This document shows, piece by piece, positions 33,003 through 44,497 of a stretch of DNA of 64,000 bases; positions within the stretch are counted from its first letter, which is position 1; each line of letters begins with the position of its first letter. Origin of the DNA: Amoebidium appalachense (lineage: Eukaryota; Ichthyosporea); assembly GCA_963693365.1 (NCBI GenBank), contig CAVNZM010000001.1, forward strand, positions 2,976,001 to 3,040,000, in the 5' to 3' direction. Position numbers and translations under genes: made by a program. The notes below the pieces were generated by a model. That model saw nothing but the letters and a program-made list of their open reading frames with translations, was not told the origin of the DNA and searched no databases.

Positions 33003-33381
33003 ACCCTCGAGTAACGACGTTTATCTTTGCGCCCCCCAACTCCCCCCCCCCCCCCCACACCACCACCACCACCACCACCACTCCCTCTCCCCCCCCCCCC
33101 CCCTCCCCCCTTCCCCCCTACACCCCCTCTCCTCCCCCTCGCCCCATGTATCCCTCTTGCCTCTTCACTCTCTCACTACCACTGATATATCAGTTCTCAT
33201 CTGTTTACTCTCATCATATCTCTTGGGCCCAACCTCACGGGGGCCTTCCTCCCCTTGCCCATGGATATCCATATCTACACGGGCTAATGCTTATGAAAAC
33301 TTCTCCCAAACTGTCTCCCTCCACCCAATTTCAGCACCCAGCACTTGCATATGCATGCACGCATGGGCAAGCATGCAAAAA

Positions 33382-33471
<90 letters not shown>

Positions 33472-34361
33472 TTTGCGCACACTTCACATTGTTTCACTCA
33501 CAGTATGTGCATGCACATGGCATGATGCCTTTAAGCAGCTACCCGTACGAAGGCAAAGAGGGAAAATGCCGTTACGACCCAAATAAGGTCATTGCACATA
33601 TTAAAGGGTTCGTCATGATTCCGGAGGGAAACGAAACTTCTTTAACGCACGCCATCGCAACAGTCGGTCCGGTCGGCATCGGATTAGATGCATCTGATTG
33701 GCGGTTGCAGTTTTATCATTCGGGTGTCTACCAATCAAACACGTGCTCCACGGAGGCAATCAACCACGGTGTGCTGGCCGTAGGCTATGGGGTGGAGAAT
33801 GGCAAAAGCTACTATTTACTGAAAAACAGGTATTACTGGAAGTTATCTCTAATATATTTAGTCGGGGGTTTTTTTTTTTGAAGAATTTCTAATATTAGTG
33901 GGGTTTATTATCGACCTCGCGATCGATCGTGGTCTATCCACATCACTGCTTTTTTGGCCGGTCAAGTGCCTCTCCTTCTCCCTCCCCCTACCTGTCTCCT
34001 CATCCTCTAGCTTTTTGGGGGGGTGAGACACAAGAGGGAGAGAGAATGCTGGGATGCTGGTTGAGTGAGGTGCAAACCGGATGTGGCTTTTTTTATTTGG
34101 GGGAGGGGGGGGGGGAGGAGAATACCGAGAGAGGGGAGGAAGGGAGGGGAAGGGGGGGGGGGGGGGGGGGGGAGGGGGGGGATGCATTCTCGTGTGAGTG
34201 TGTGAGCGTCTGTGTGTGTGTGGGTGGGTGGGTGGGTGGATGGGTGGGTGGGTGGGTGTGTGACCTGTTTGTGTGTGCGTATGTTTGCTCGGCTGTAAGG
34301 GTGATGACCTGGTGAGGGTGGGGTGGGTGGATGTGGTGGTGATGGTGGTTTTTTTTTTTTT

Positions 34362-34400
<39 letters not shown>

Positions 34401-34626
34401 AGGGGGGGGGGGGGGGGTAGGTTTGAGTTAGAGTAAACCCGTGAAGCAAAGTTCTATGCCAGAAACAAAAAAGCGTTTGGCATATCTGAACACCAGGGGT
34501 ACTGATACTCACACATACAAATACAGTTGGGGATCAGGTTGGGGAAAAGGTGGATACTTCAAGCTTGCCCGCAACACAAACAACATGTGTGCCGTCGCCA
34601 CCCGCTCCGGCTACCCATACATTTAA
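31223..34626 (+). CDS. Papain-family (C1A) cysteine protease, cathepsin L-like, 4 exons, 375 aa
   Basis: Exons: 31223-31756, 32019-32186, 33504-33829 and 34527-34626. The phases (0,0,2) match and the total is 1,128 bases. The N-terminus has a signal-peptide-like stretch (about residues 5-21). A pro-region with ERFNIN-like spacing and LNEYADMTHEEF (an I29 inhibitor domain) precedes the mature start near PAEVDWR. Catalytic residues: oxyanion Gln178, Cys184 in QCGACWTFS, His322 in INHGVLAVGYG and Asn342 in KNSWGSGWG, the last formed across the final exon junction. GCKGG and SYPYEG are the family's structural motifs. It is expected to be a secreted or lysosomal zymogen that cleaves proteins after self-removal of the propeptide. 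Its length is usual for the family. Confidence 0.95.
32187..33503 (+). other. Protease intron 2, poly(C) and (CA)n
   Basis: A 1.3 kb phase 0 intron rich in C/T. It has a C-to-A transition near 32710-32765, a poly(G) block at 32870-32912, poly(C) at about 32958-33002 and (CA)n at 33388-33470. The acceptor TTTCACTCACAG follows. Confidence 0.8.
33830..34526 (+). other. Protease intron 3, G-rich with T-to-G junction
   Basis: A phase 2 intron, G-rich on the sense strand, with GGGT/GGGA repeats at about 34222-34260 and a poly(T)-to-poly(G) junction at 34350-34427. It ends ACAAATACAG. Confidence 0.8.
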
Positions 34627-35126
34627 ACTTTGCAAAATTTAGACATAAAACATAAAAACACCGAGTACACAGTAATCTTTTGCCGTTTTAGCCAAACTTA
34701 CGGGTTCTCTGTCGTGCAGTGCCGATCGAATTAGAAGCTATGTCCCAATCATCATGTAAATACTGTACAATATGCATGTATGTAGGCATAGAGCTCAACT
34801 GTATTCGTACAGATAAATAACTGGGACGCCGGTCGGATTATAAATATTATACACTGAACGGGTTCTGACTGTTATAAACAAGTTCGACATCCATCATGCC
34901 ACCCTTCTCCCCCCCTTCTATCTATGCCCCCCTGTACACTCCCCCTCCTCCCTCCCCGCTACACCTACTTCACTCGTCCCTCAGTGGTTTTCTTTTACCA
35001 TTGAACCTTGGCGAGATATGACTGAAACCTCTCCCCCCCCCCCCCCCCCCCCCCCCCCCTCCTTCACCCACCCACCCACCCACCCACTACCTCCCCCCTT
35101 CCCCTCTCCCCTACTCCCTTTCAACA
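34627..35126. other. Protease 3' flank
   Basis: The first half is AT-rich and probably 3' UTR. A C-rich stretch with poly(C) at about 35034-35060 follows, up to the LINE target-site duplication. No gene was seen. Confidence 0.6.
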
Positions 35127-35142
35127 TAGGCCCTCACGCACA
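35127..35142. repeat. 16-bp target-site duplication, 3' side of LINE copy 1
   Basis: TAGGCCCTCACGCACA here is repeated exactly at 36947-36962 on the far side of the element. Confidence 0.9.
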
Positions 35143-35180
35143 TTTTTTTATTTTTTCTATTTTATCCCGTTTTGTTCCCG

Positions 35181-35201
35181 GAGGTGCCCCTAGGGGCCCT
35201 C
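35181..35201 (-). other. 3' UTR hairpin of LINE copy 1
   Basis: On the minus strand GAGG-GCCCC-TA-GGGGC-A-CCTC folds into a 9-bp stem with one bulge, just before the A-rich tail. LINE copy 2 has a hairpin at the same place with a different stem sequence. Confidence 0.6.
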
Positions 35202-35450
35202 AGGGGGAACTACCGTCTTCCATCCAGCACCGACAGTACTCTAGCTAGGGTGCTGCGATGCTATTATCTAAATGAACACACCTATAACAATCCTAACTAT
35301 ATGTACACACTTTGCCCAGGGTATCAACCCCAGCCACGCCGGCGGGTAGCACCAGGCTTCCCCTCCACTCAGAACCTACGAATAGCTTGAAAAATGGGCT
35401 CTCATTGGTTCATCTAAAGTGGTGGAATGTGTGGCGTGGTGTGGGTGGGT

Positions 35451-36794
35451 TTACGGGGGATAGTGGTGTATGGTGGGGTCTGGTGGTGGTGGGTGGCTGC
35501 CTAATAGTATATGGTGTTGTACATATTGGGTGGCTACGGTGTAATGATCTAAGAGTCTAGGGTTGCATGGTTGGGTTGTTCTATGTGTGTGTCTGCAGAT
35601 TGGGCATGCTGCCTGTGTGTGTGTGGGTTGTGTGGGTGTGAGTGCCTTGGGTTTCGGTGGGGCTGTACGTCTCTGTTTACGTGTGGTGTTTGAGTGTTTG
35701 TGTTTGTGCATTTTAGGGTGTGTGGGTGGGACGGTCGTGTTACGTGGTGTCCATATTTTAGTATAGAAGAAAGTTTGCAATTCTACGGTTATTTTGGCTA
35801 AAATGGCACGTGCCGCGGGCTCGGTGGTGCCGAGGTCTGTTAGTAGGGGCCCCACGGATCGTGGGCAGAAACCCCGTGTGACCCACTTGATGTCCTTGGA
35901 GTCTGGTGGGCCGGGCTGCCCTCCGATCCACTTGAGCCACTCACACTGGGAGGAGGCCGCGTTGGCTGTCTGCCGCTGTTGTGCCGTGGGGGTCTTGGGG
36001 TGACGGGAGTGCAGCACGTTGTAGATGCATGCCGTGATGGCCGTGGTTAGAGAGGGGGCTTCCTCGGCATGTGCCGAGCAGGACCAGAGGTGAACCGTCG
36101 TCTCCGGGTGCTGTTGGCACCTGGGGCACGTGGGTTCCCTGACGATGGTCGGGTGGTGTCGGTGTATCCTGGTCATGGTGGGTAGGGTGCCCATAGCCAG
36201 TGATAGGCTCCGAGTGTTGTCCTTTACGGCCCGGATCGATGCCTGGGCTGGGCCCTTGTTGAGTTTCAAGGGGTCCCTCTCGGCTGGGAGTAGACGGGGG
36301 TCGGTGAGGACGGACATGGCCTCCGTCTTGCCTGCCCTTTCCTTGAGGTATTCCCTGGTCAGCCGGTTTAGGGCGCCGGGAATGTTGCTGGGTATTTGGT
36401 GTCCTTGTAGTCGAAGGGTGTATCGGCCCCCTCCTGGTGCTGGGGGTAGGGGGGGCGGGGGGGGGGGGGGGGGGGGGAGGGTTCTGCCGGTGTTGGCAGC
36501 CTTGTCGGCCTGGTTATTCCTCTGCCCCTGTCGTTTCTGGTTGGACTGATGCCCTTTTACCCATGAGATCTCCACGGAGCCTGGCTGACGGAGGGAAAGT
36601 TGGTCCCGGACATGGGCCCATTCCACCGTGTGGGAGAACTTGTGTCGCCGTCTGGGTGGCAAAGTGGGGTCTAGGTTGGCTGCCCACCTTTTAACCACCC
36701 CGAGGTTGTCCAGTCTGATGTGGATGGGGGTAGAAATAGGGGTCAGTAGTAGGGCCAGTAGCACCCGGGTGAGCTCTGCTTGGGCTGATGACAA
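35451..36794 (-). pseudogene. Retroelement ORF end: RNase H plus Cys/His C-terminus (LINE copy 1)
   Basis: The open segment (about 447 codons) carries the RNase H parts QAEL, LDNLGVV and the H-Q-S-N..N-N-x-A-D-K-A-A-N helix, then CPRC-x8-H-x3-C and a second CPIC-x2-H motif. The YTDGS strand lies just upstream (about 36915-36930) in another frame. Between them the sequence has a stop and a 5-base length difference from copy 2, so this copy is frameshifted and cannot make an intact RNase H. There is no reverse transcriptase because the copy is 5'-truncated. Confidence 0.85.
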
Positions 36795-36946
36795 GGCCGT
36801 GTTTAGACGGGTGTATGCCGTGACTTGACTGGTGGGGCTTACCGGTCTGGTGTGTCCAGGACAGCGCCGGCTCCGGCCCTGGCAGTTCTCCGGCCTGGGT
36901 GGGTCAGGCTGCCGTCGGTGTAGACGGTGATGGTGGTGTTGGGGGG

Positions 36947-36962
36947 TAGGCCCTCACGCACA
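36947..36962. repeat. 16-bp target-site duplication, 5' side of LINE copy 1
   Basis: An exact copy of 35127-35142. The element begins immediately next to it, at a run of six G on the plus strand. Confidence 0.9.
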
Positions 36963-36988
36963 CACCGTGCAACTTAAACAGGCACGCA

Positions 36989-37019
<31 letters not shown>

Positions 37020-37369
37020 CAGAAAACTACTGCTATACCAGACTTCGGCATCTTTAACATGCACTGCCTTGTATCCCCAGCCCCCAGCCCCCCCAGCCCT
37101 GCCCCCCCCTCCCCCCCCCCCTCCATTTTTTATGAACACGCCACAAAAAAAAGGACAAAAAGAAAAAAAAAGAAAGAAGAAAAGAAATCAAGATATAGAT
37201 ATCTTACACCTCCCTTCCTACACTGCAAACATCACAACGGTGTAGCCTTATGTTGCGCTACATTACATTACTTTCTACCCAACCTCTTTTCTTCAGCCGT
37301 GCTACTGCCGACAAGACGACCCCCCCCCCCCCCCCCCCCCCCCGAAGGGCCGGGGGGGGGGGGGGGGGG

Positions 37370-37759
37370 TTTGAATGCGGAACACGGTACGAAGTACGCA
37401 TACACGAAGGACACATGCAAAGGCAAACATTCAAGTATGCAACATCAGCCATGCGCACAGTATGCGTCATAAGCAGAGCCCAACCTCAGGGAGGGCCCAA
37501 GTCATCAATTGCGTCTGAGTTTCGACCCCTTAGTCCGCGTATATATACGACTCTCCAACTCAGACAGCAGCATCAACTGAACTTGGGAGGGTCAACCCGT
37601 CTTGATCAAAGACGAGCAGGGTTGCTTATGCAAGCAAGGTGAGCAAAACGGTGAATATGTGTGTGCAAACTAATGCAGTGCAGCGGAAAATGTGTATGTG
37701 CTTACAGATGCACGACACAGAGCAACCATGCCCGGTTGCATGGAAGTAAAGCGGTCTCC
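37370..37759 (+). repeat. Structured repeat family, copy A (solitary)
   Basis: About 390 bases closely matching the tandem units at 45377 and 45828. It starts TTTGAATGCGG right after a poly(G) tract. It keeps the TATA-like palindrome CGTATATATACG (37538-37549), three hairpins, the GTGAGC..ACTAAT..TTACAG intron-like signals and the 13-codon frame. It diverges from the tandem units after the TGGAAGTAAAG that closes that frame. Confidence 0.85.
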
Positions 37760-38268
37760 GGGGGGGATGTCGACTCGTGGAGTTGAACACTTTTGCCATA
37801 ATGCAAATGCAGGGAAAACGAGTTTCATATGTTTACGCAACCAGCCTGCAAACAAAATCATCAGGAGATTCGACACACATGCTGTTCCCATGCACACCAA
37901 TTTGATCTCGCGGACACCGACACATCCGTCCATCATCCATTCCTCGGGCCGAACAATTGGGGTCACTGACTTTTGTTGCCATGTGTCTGTGTATATACCT
38001 TAAACAACATAAAAGCTTGATCATGACGCTCCAATTGTGATTAATCGCTAAGCATATTCAATATGTGGTGTTTAGGCCCTGAAGGGTTCACCTGTGCCGG
38101 GTCGGTGTGTGTGTGTGTGGGTGGGTGGGGAAGAGGGAAGGGGGGGGTGGGGGGGTGGGGGGGGGTTAAGAGGAGGAACAGATTTGGCCAGGTAGATGCC
38201 ATTGACTTGTGAAGCCTCAAAATTCTTAAAAAGCTTGGTGGTAGTGTGTTTGTATGTGCGTTACTGTT

Positions 38269-38335
<67 letters not shown>

Positions 38336-38785
38336 TTATTATTCCGAGCTTGACATAAGGGGGAGGGGGAGGGGGGGCGAGAGAGGGGGAGGGGGAGACT
38401 TCGTGGAGTTTGGGGAACAGAGGGACCCCCGGGGGGGGGGGGGAGGGGGGGGGGGGGGTGGAGGGGGGGTGGAGGGGGGAGGATCCGGAGGGGAAGGGAG
38501 GAGTGCCACGGGAATCACACACTACAGTGCCGCACAACAAGGAATCCGAGAGTGGTGGGGAGGGCTAGAACCTAACCACATCAGCACTAAAACAACCTGC
38601 CAGGCTGCAAGCTAAACAATATTCTGCGAAAAACCGTATTAATATTCAGCGTATGCACACTTTTCGGAGGGCAGGAGGGATATTGATAGGGGGTTTTTAT
38701 TTTTTATTTTATCATCTCTCCGTTCCACTCACTCAGTTAAAAAATCTGGTGTTAATTGGACGGCTTTGCATCTTCTATGACTACC

Positions 38786-38818
<33 letters not shown>

Positions 38819-39620
38819 ACCCCCACAAAAAAAAAACAAAAAACAAAAAAAAAAAACACCCCTATCCGTAGTTAGGGGGACTTCGTGGGGGGGCAATTGA
38901 CATGTGCTATCTTTGGCCGAGAATTTGTATTGTGCAAGTATGTACAATGGCTTAAACTGTTTCTTTATGTTCCTTGCAGTCTGTCACCTGATAGCATCCC
39001 ATGCGCTCCCCCCCCCCCTCCCCCCCCCCCCCCCCCCTCTCCACCTCCCTCCCCCCCCGTCCTCCCCCTCCCCTCCCTCCCCCTTCCCCCCCCCCTCCCC
39101 CCCTCACACACACACACCCCACCCCTCAACATTGCCGCTTGCCCACGTGCCAACCATCACCATGGCGATCTATCTGTGCTCCGTAACAACCCTGTCTGTG
39201 GTCGGTAATGAGCTGCAAATAGTCATAGGACCGCTAAAACCAAAAAGACTCATTTGGTGTGAAATAGGTAGGTCAGCTAGATATTCCTATATACAGTGTG
39301 AATGGTGTGCCCATGGTACCAGGATATGCCGCCTCTGGACACAACTGCGCCTTTCTGGCTTATGTTGAAGTGATCAAAGTGTGCAAATCGACAAATTTAT
39401 ATGAGTTTGATGCTATGGGGCGTACAATTTACTTGACCGTGTATGTCTTACGGACTTACTAGAGTAGAAAACCAAGATGCTCCCTGGTCAAAGGTCTTCT
39501 GTCAGCAAAGGGCCCCATTGACGTTGCCCCGATTATTTCTCCTGCATGCACACTACCCACTACCCATCCGATCTCTGCCACCCCCCCCCCCCCCCCCCTC
39601 CTCCTCCCCCCCCCCCCTCT

Positions 39621-39688
<68 letters not shown>

Positions 39689-40029
39689 ACCCCCATCCTC
39701 CTCCCACGCTCCTCCTCCACCCTCCACCCTCCGACCTCACCAGACAGCCCCCACTGGCCTTTCCTTCCAAACAGACATCTGCTCGACAAGCAAAGTCGTC
39801 CTTATCTTTCTTGTGACAACCTGCCCATGACGTTATCAGCAGAAGTTGGCAAGGCTGGCAACGTATATATAAGCTTCCGTATTCCCCCCGAGCCTCACCA
39901 CGCACGTATCTCAAGACCGGCACTGAGCCTCAAGGCTAACCGCTCACTCAAAAGGCAACTGTAACCACAAAACATATTTTGGCTTTACTAGACTCAGGTT
40001 TCGGAGAAATTGATAAGGAAAGGAGGTGT

Positions 40030-40067
<38 letters not shown>

Positions 40068-41857
40068 GTGTCAATGATATCATGATGACGCATTCACGTG
40101 AACCGAGCTGTGATCAGTGACGCATGCGTGCTGATCGGATCGCAAAAATTTCCATAGATGTTGGGATGCGTCCTTGGTATATGATGGTTTTTGATGCAAG
40201 CTACTCATACTCCTTGATACTTAGGTGTTAATAAAGCTACATTTAACCGTTCATTGTATTATTGTTTTTATGGAGAGATAATTTTGAAGCTTGTAAACGG
40301 TTGCAAGATACATTATCATCATACATACCTTGTTGCGCGGATGGCCGACACGTTTTGAAGATCAACCAGTCAAGGGGGATCCAATCTTCAATGTGCTATA
40401 TTACACGCATTCTGATATTTATCTCAAGAATATTCGCCAGCAGATAACCCTGTTCTTCAGTAAGGCAGGCCGGAGGCATATTCTGATTGTTCCTTGTAGC
40501 CACTGTACGTTCATATGCATACAGAATCTGGTTGCATTCTCAGTAACCTTTAAACTTTGATAATAAGAGTTAATTTATGATACGGTGCTGATTAGTAAGC
40601 CAAATTCTTCCTCATGATGCCCGATAGTTCGTTCATTGTTTATCTCGCAATTGCACGCAAATAAAGCCTTGAAAGCGTAGTTTTAAGCCAATAGGAAAGC
40701 TAAAGAAATAGGTGTGTCCAATGGAAAAAGGGTGCTCGAAGTCTTCCGAAACCTCCAAGGGAAGCGTGTGGTAGTGTTACAAAAGGTCTTTTCGATTTCT
40801 AGATGTTAAACCCAAATACTAAGATATCACGGTTCACTGGCTTTGCCTAGTATTAAACTATCATTGTCATTGTTCATTATTATTATGTAGTTTTAGTATT
40901 GTAAGGGATTCTTTTTTATACTTAAAATGTATGGATCTAATATTCCCGAGAGCACGGAAAAAGAAAAACATTGTGTCGTGGGGCATTCGCGGGGGATACA
41001 AGCCTGAAGTGAATCCCCAATCAAAAATGCGCAACCGAGAACCATGGGTCCATGATTAGGTGGAAATGGAATAGGTGACAACTCTCCCGATTTATATGAC
41101 CTGAGAAAACAGTTAAACATTCTGGAGATAGTATGAACAGCTCAATAACCTTTGCATAGTTGACTAATACATTCTCACCTAAGATGCTAGCGGTTATGCC
41201 GCGACTGGGCGATAGTGATACATTATCGCAACGCTGAATTTTAGAAACCAGCTCAAGTTTGTAAATACCTGCAACCCCCCCAAAACCGACGCCGCTGAGT
41301 AGGTTGAAAACATTTCAAGACAACCCACTCCAATCTTCATGATTACTGTACATTGCCATAATAAAAAAAATATTTAAGTATTTAATTTAGGTAGGCACAT
41401 TATTAGGAATCAAAGCAAATAGTTTTGGATAAGAAGCAATCGACCCGGAACATGCCCCATTATTTTTAAAAGTTTCAGTGCAAAGCTTGTGCGCACACAT
41501 CTTGACAGTTTCTAGTCTAAGGGGTATGATGCCGGGCGCCTTGTTTTGGTGATAACAACACGGTGGCACTGATAAGCCTTGATCTTGGTCAAGCACCATC
41601 TATGATGGGTCACAGACTCAGCCTGGTGGCATTCAAGTTTTTCTGCTGTCTGTAAAGGTCACAACACAAATCACTCAGCGATTGTTACTGAGAACTAGAG
41701 AATAGAATGATAGTGTGCACGAAAGCACTCTTCTTTGCATTCTGAATTAAACTTTTTGCATCCTGAACTTAGCATCTTGGCTTTGTGTCGATTACATCTG
41801 ATAGAGTTTTTTTTACGCTTGTTCGGAGCTGTTTTTCTGTATTCGGTGTCTGGCGGG
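37760..41857. other. Intergenic region with poly(C), poly(G) and poly(A) tracts
   Basis: No gene was recognised. It includes poly(G) at about 38300-38333, poly(C) at 38788-38818, a long C-only stretch at 39576-39688 and poly(A) at 40031-40065. Short frames at 38885-39010, 39163-39368 and 40330-40560 read plausibly but match no family I know. CCAAT/ATTGG boxes near 40688 and 40715 may belong to the downstream gene. Confidence 0.55.
40031..40065. repeat. Poly(A) tract, 35 bases
   Basis: An uninterrupted A run in otherwise unique sequence. It could be the tail of an old retrotransposed sequence, but no coding remnant or target-site duplication was recognised. Confidence 0.7.
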
Positions 41858-42976
41858 ATGTTAGCTGAGGCAAAATACGTTGGCGCTGTGCGCACGTCAG
41901 CGGCCAGCCACGATGACATTATGCGCACCCTTTCCTACCGGGCGTTTTCCCCTAGCAGCCCTACCGTCCTGGACACGTCGTCCAGAGCATCACCTCGGAG
42001 GAGCAGCGCTTTTGCACCCGGAAGCCCGACGGGGGATAGTTCGGGGACAGGGCCCTCGCGCAGGGGCAGTGTTACGTCAGTTTCCTCCCTGGGCTCGTTT
42101 CGTCCTCTTAGACGCTCCTCCATCACCAGCCTCCTTCCCAGTCTCACCGGGAGGCGCAGCAGTTTGCCGTCGCTCAGTAAACCACATTTGAAAAGGCTGT
42201 CGGCAAACGAGAAAGAGACAGTTGTGAGCCTGTTGATGGGTCTGGAAACGAAACACAGGGCCTTGTTGGAGGAGGTTGCGCAGTCTTGTGAGAAGCAGTT
42301 TGGGCTTTTGCGCCGGAGAATAGAGGGTATGGACGATGACATCAAGTGTGTACTGACGAGAGGAGCACGGCACTGCACACACAGGGAGTGTGTGCAAAAA
42401 CAGTTGAATATGGGCTGGAAGAAATACGAGCGCGCGTGCATCGTCACGGATAAGTTTGGTGACGAGATTTTCAAGTACATTCGGAGGAAGTATACACGCG
42501 CTTGGCAGGAGGGACAAGCGGATATTGAATTTACCCCTGGGGATGCAGCCTGGTGGCCCGCCAGAGAGCAGCTGTCAAACATGGTTCAATACGCAAGCGA
42601 AAAGACGGTTAACGAGGCGAACAACGAGCTGAAATCGGCATACAAGACGATCAAAGCGCTTGGGCGTGCTCTGGCAAAGGCGCAGAAAGAAAACGACGCT
42701 CGGCCGGTGGACACGAAACCATGTGGGTCCACTGTGGCTTCACCGGCTCAGTTGGAGAAGAAAGACTCGGCAGGGAGCAGCAGTGGCTCGGACGACAGGT
42801 TGACGAGTATGGCCCCGGCAACGTATGTGGTCAAGTATGTGCTGAGGGAGCCCGTGGGCTATGCTGATGTTATTTTCCACGACATAGTCATGGCCCAGGA
42901 GTCGGTGCTCACAAACACGGAGAGTGTTCCTACTATGACGGTCACGTCCCCTCCTCTTCTTGAGTTGGACGTGTGA
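41858..42976 (+). CDS. Unrecognised Ser/Arg-rich protein with helical C-terminal half (372 aa)
   Basis: A single open frame from ATG (41858) to TGA. The frame stays open upstream to 41735 without an ATG, so an upstream exon cannot be excluded. Residues about 20-125 are low-complexity Ser/Pro/Arg with four R-R-x-S motifs (PRRSS, RRGS, RRSS, RRSS), the consensus for AGC-type basophilic kinases. Residues about 130-285 are charged and predicted helical by eye, with a Cys/His cluster (C-V-L-T-R-G-A-R-H-C-T-H-R-E-C) and an A-W-W-P motif. The C-terminus contains a short V-V-K-Y-V-L-R-E-P segment. No known domain was recognised. The long frame through GC-rich, non-repetitive sequence supports it being coding. 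Confidence 0.7.
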   Translation: MLAEAKYVGAVRTSAASHDDIMRTLSYRAFSPSSPTVLDTSSRASPRRSSAFAPGSPTGDSSGTGPSRRGSVTSVSSLGSFRPLRRSSITSLLPSLTGRRSSLPSLSKPHLKRLSANEKETVVSLLMGLETKHRALLEEVAQSCEKQFGLLRRRIEGMDDDIKCVLTRGARHCTHRECVQKQLNMGWKKYERACIVTDKFGDEIFKYIRRKYTRAWQEGQADIEFTPGDAAWWPAREQLSNMVQYASEKTVNEANNELKSAYKTIKALGRALAKAQKENDARPVDTKPCGSTVASPAQLEKKDSAGSSSGSDDRLTSMAPATYVVKYVLREPVGYADVIFHDIVMAQESVLTNTESVPTMTVTSPPLLELDV

Positions 42977-44497
42977 GACAAGTTTGGGTTGTTGTCTGTT
43001 TGTAGTGTATTTTAGAAGTTTTTTTCCCCTTTTCTTTGGGTGAAGTGATGGTGGTGCGCCACGTGTGCATGATATTGGTCTGTGGTGTTCTGGAAGGTAG
43101 TTCTGCGGCAGTATTAGTGACTGCAGTTTTTGCTTGACTGAGTTGTTTCTCTGGCATTTGTGTGAAGGCCCAAACTACAAATTGGTTCAAACGGTTTAAT
43201 GCTGAGATGTAATGAGCTCTGCCCTCGTGTCGTTATATCAATGCGCGAAAGTGTTATGGAATGAAAGAAATGTATGTCGAACTTGTACAAATTAATTAGT
43301 GCTTCGTGTTGTTAATAGGTGATGGCCTGGCATTTATGCGATCATAACCTAGCCCGAAAGAAAGAAAGGAAACATGAGTATTATTGAGCTGCTCTGAAAG
43401 CTGTCAGTTGTATACCCACAGTAAGAAAACTACACACTCAGAAATATGACCTTCTTTGTTTTGAGCACTCCTTTCCGAAGGTGAAGGTGCCTGTGCGTCG
43501 TGCTCGTATGCATGCATGTGCCTTACGTTTTGTGATTTTTTTGTTCTGCCCGGGCACAAGTGTGCAAGTAAGTGTGCTCATCCTGTGTGGGCTCGTGAAG
43601 AGTATGTGTCTGGCTTACTCAGGCCACAGTCTCTCCTGCAAGTGTAAGCCGTGCATGGCACTGTTGCTGCATCACACCAGTGGTGCCATCTCTGCGATCA
43701 AGTGAACGTGCACATGGATGGGTACACACTGTACACGTCCAGTGTGTCAATTGGCCTTGCAAGTAGAAGCAAGACAAGATACCTCTTCGTAAAGCTGCAT
43801 ACTAACTTCTAACTCAGTGGGTTTATAGACTTCACTGTGCACGTAATCATATAATGCAGCTGGTAAGGATGTTTAATAGCCTTGATCATTATTGCTTTCA
43901 ATTGGTAATAGCCTTCCCCACCCAGCCAACACACACACACATGCACGCACACACACACACACAAACATACGCACAAGCACACACGAACACTCGGATTCGA
44001 AATTACAAATATTAATGTTGCGGTGATCGTTGGCTGTGGAAAGGGGATGCGGCCCCCCAGCCGGAGGAGGGGGGGGGGAGGAAGGGAGGGTGAACAGGAA
44101 GACTCGGGGAAGAGGGGACGGGTTCGCCACAGGGCCTGCCAGTGGCCCCCTTCCTCTGTTTGTAATTTGGGGCTACATACATACATACTTGTACAAGCAA
44201 TACACCACAGTACACTCCTTCAACTCTGTGAATGAAACCGACCATTGTGCATGCTTTAAAGTAAACATGTGGCACTTCATGTGTGGTGTGCACCCGAATG
44301 GTGTGTATGTGCACCTGTGTGTGCGCACGTGCATGCATGCAAAATTTGTGTTATGAGTGAACCGGCACATGCATCTGTACAAGGTAATTGTTTGTGTGTG
44401 CACCCGGAAATGTCTGTGCATGTGCGAGTCTGACAGTTGCATTTTGGGGCTGCACACGAGGAAATACTGCTAAGTCTGTAAGTTCACTCCTTAAATG
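42977..44497. other. Convergent intergenic region
   Basis: Sequence of ordinary complexity, probably 3' UTRs of both flanking genes, with short CA-rich and GT-rich stretches (43930-43985 and 44290-44410). No gene was seen. Confidence 0.6.

Larger units (their letters stand above)
35143..36946 (-). mobile_element. LINE copy 1: 5'-truncated non-LTR retrotransposon end
   Basis: A minus-strand element of 1.8 kb between perfect 16-bp direct repeats. The 3' end is A-rich (the plus strand reads T-rich at 35143-35165). It carries only the end of a retroelement ORF: an RNase H domain and a cysteine/histidine C-terminus. A closely related, longer copy lies at 56095-59458, and homology continues through the 3' UTR. 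Truncation at the 5' end, an A-tail and target-site duplication are the standard products of target-primed reverse transcription. Confidence 0.9.

Noticed and set aside
38885-39010. Mini-intron-like GTATGT..TTGCAG of about 60 bases with flanking frame
   Set aside because: No supporting exon context or homology on either side.
39864-39872. TATATATAA, a TATA-like element
   Set aside because: No gene was recognised downstream within a usual distance.
40330-40560. 76-codon plus-strand frame in unique sequence
   Set aside because: Plausible composition but no ATG at its start, no splice context and no recognised family; left as intergenic.
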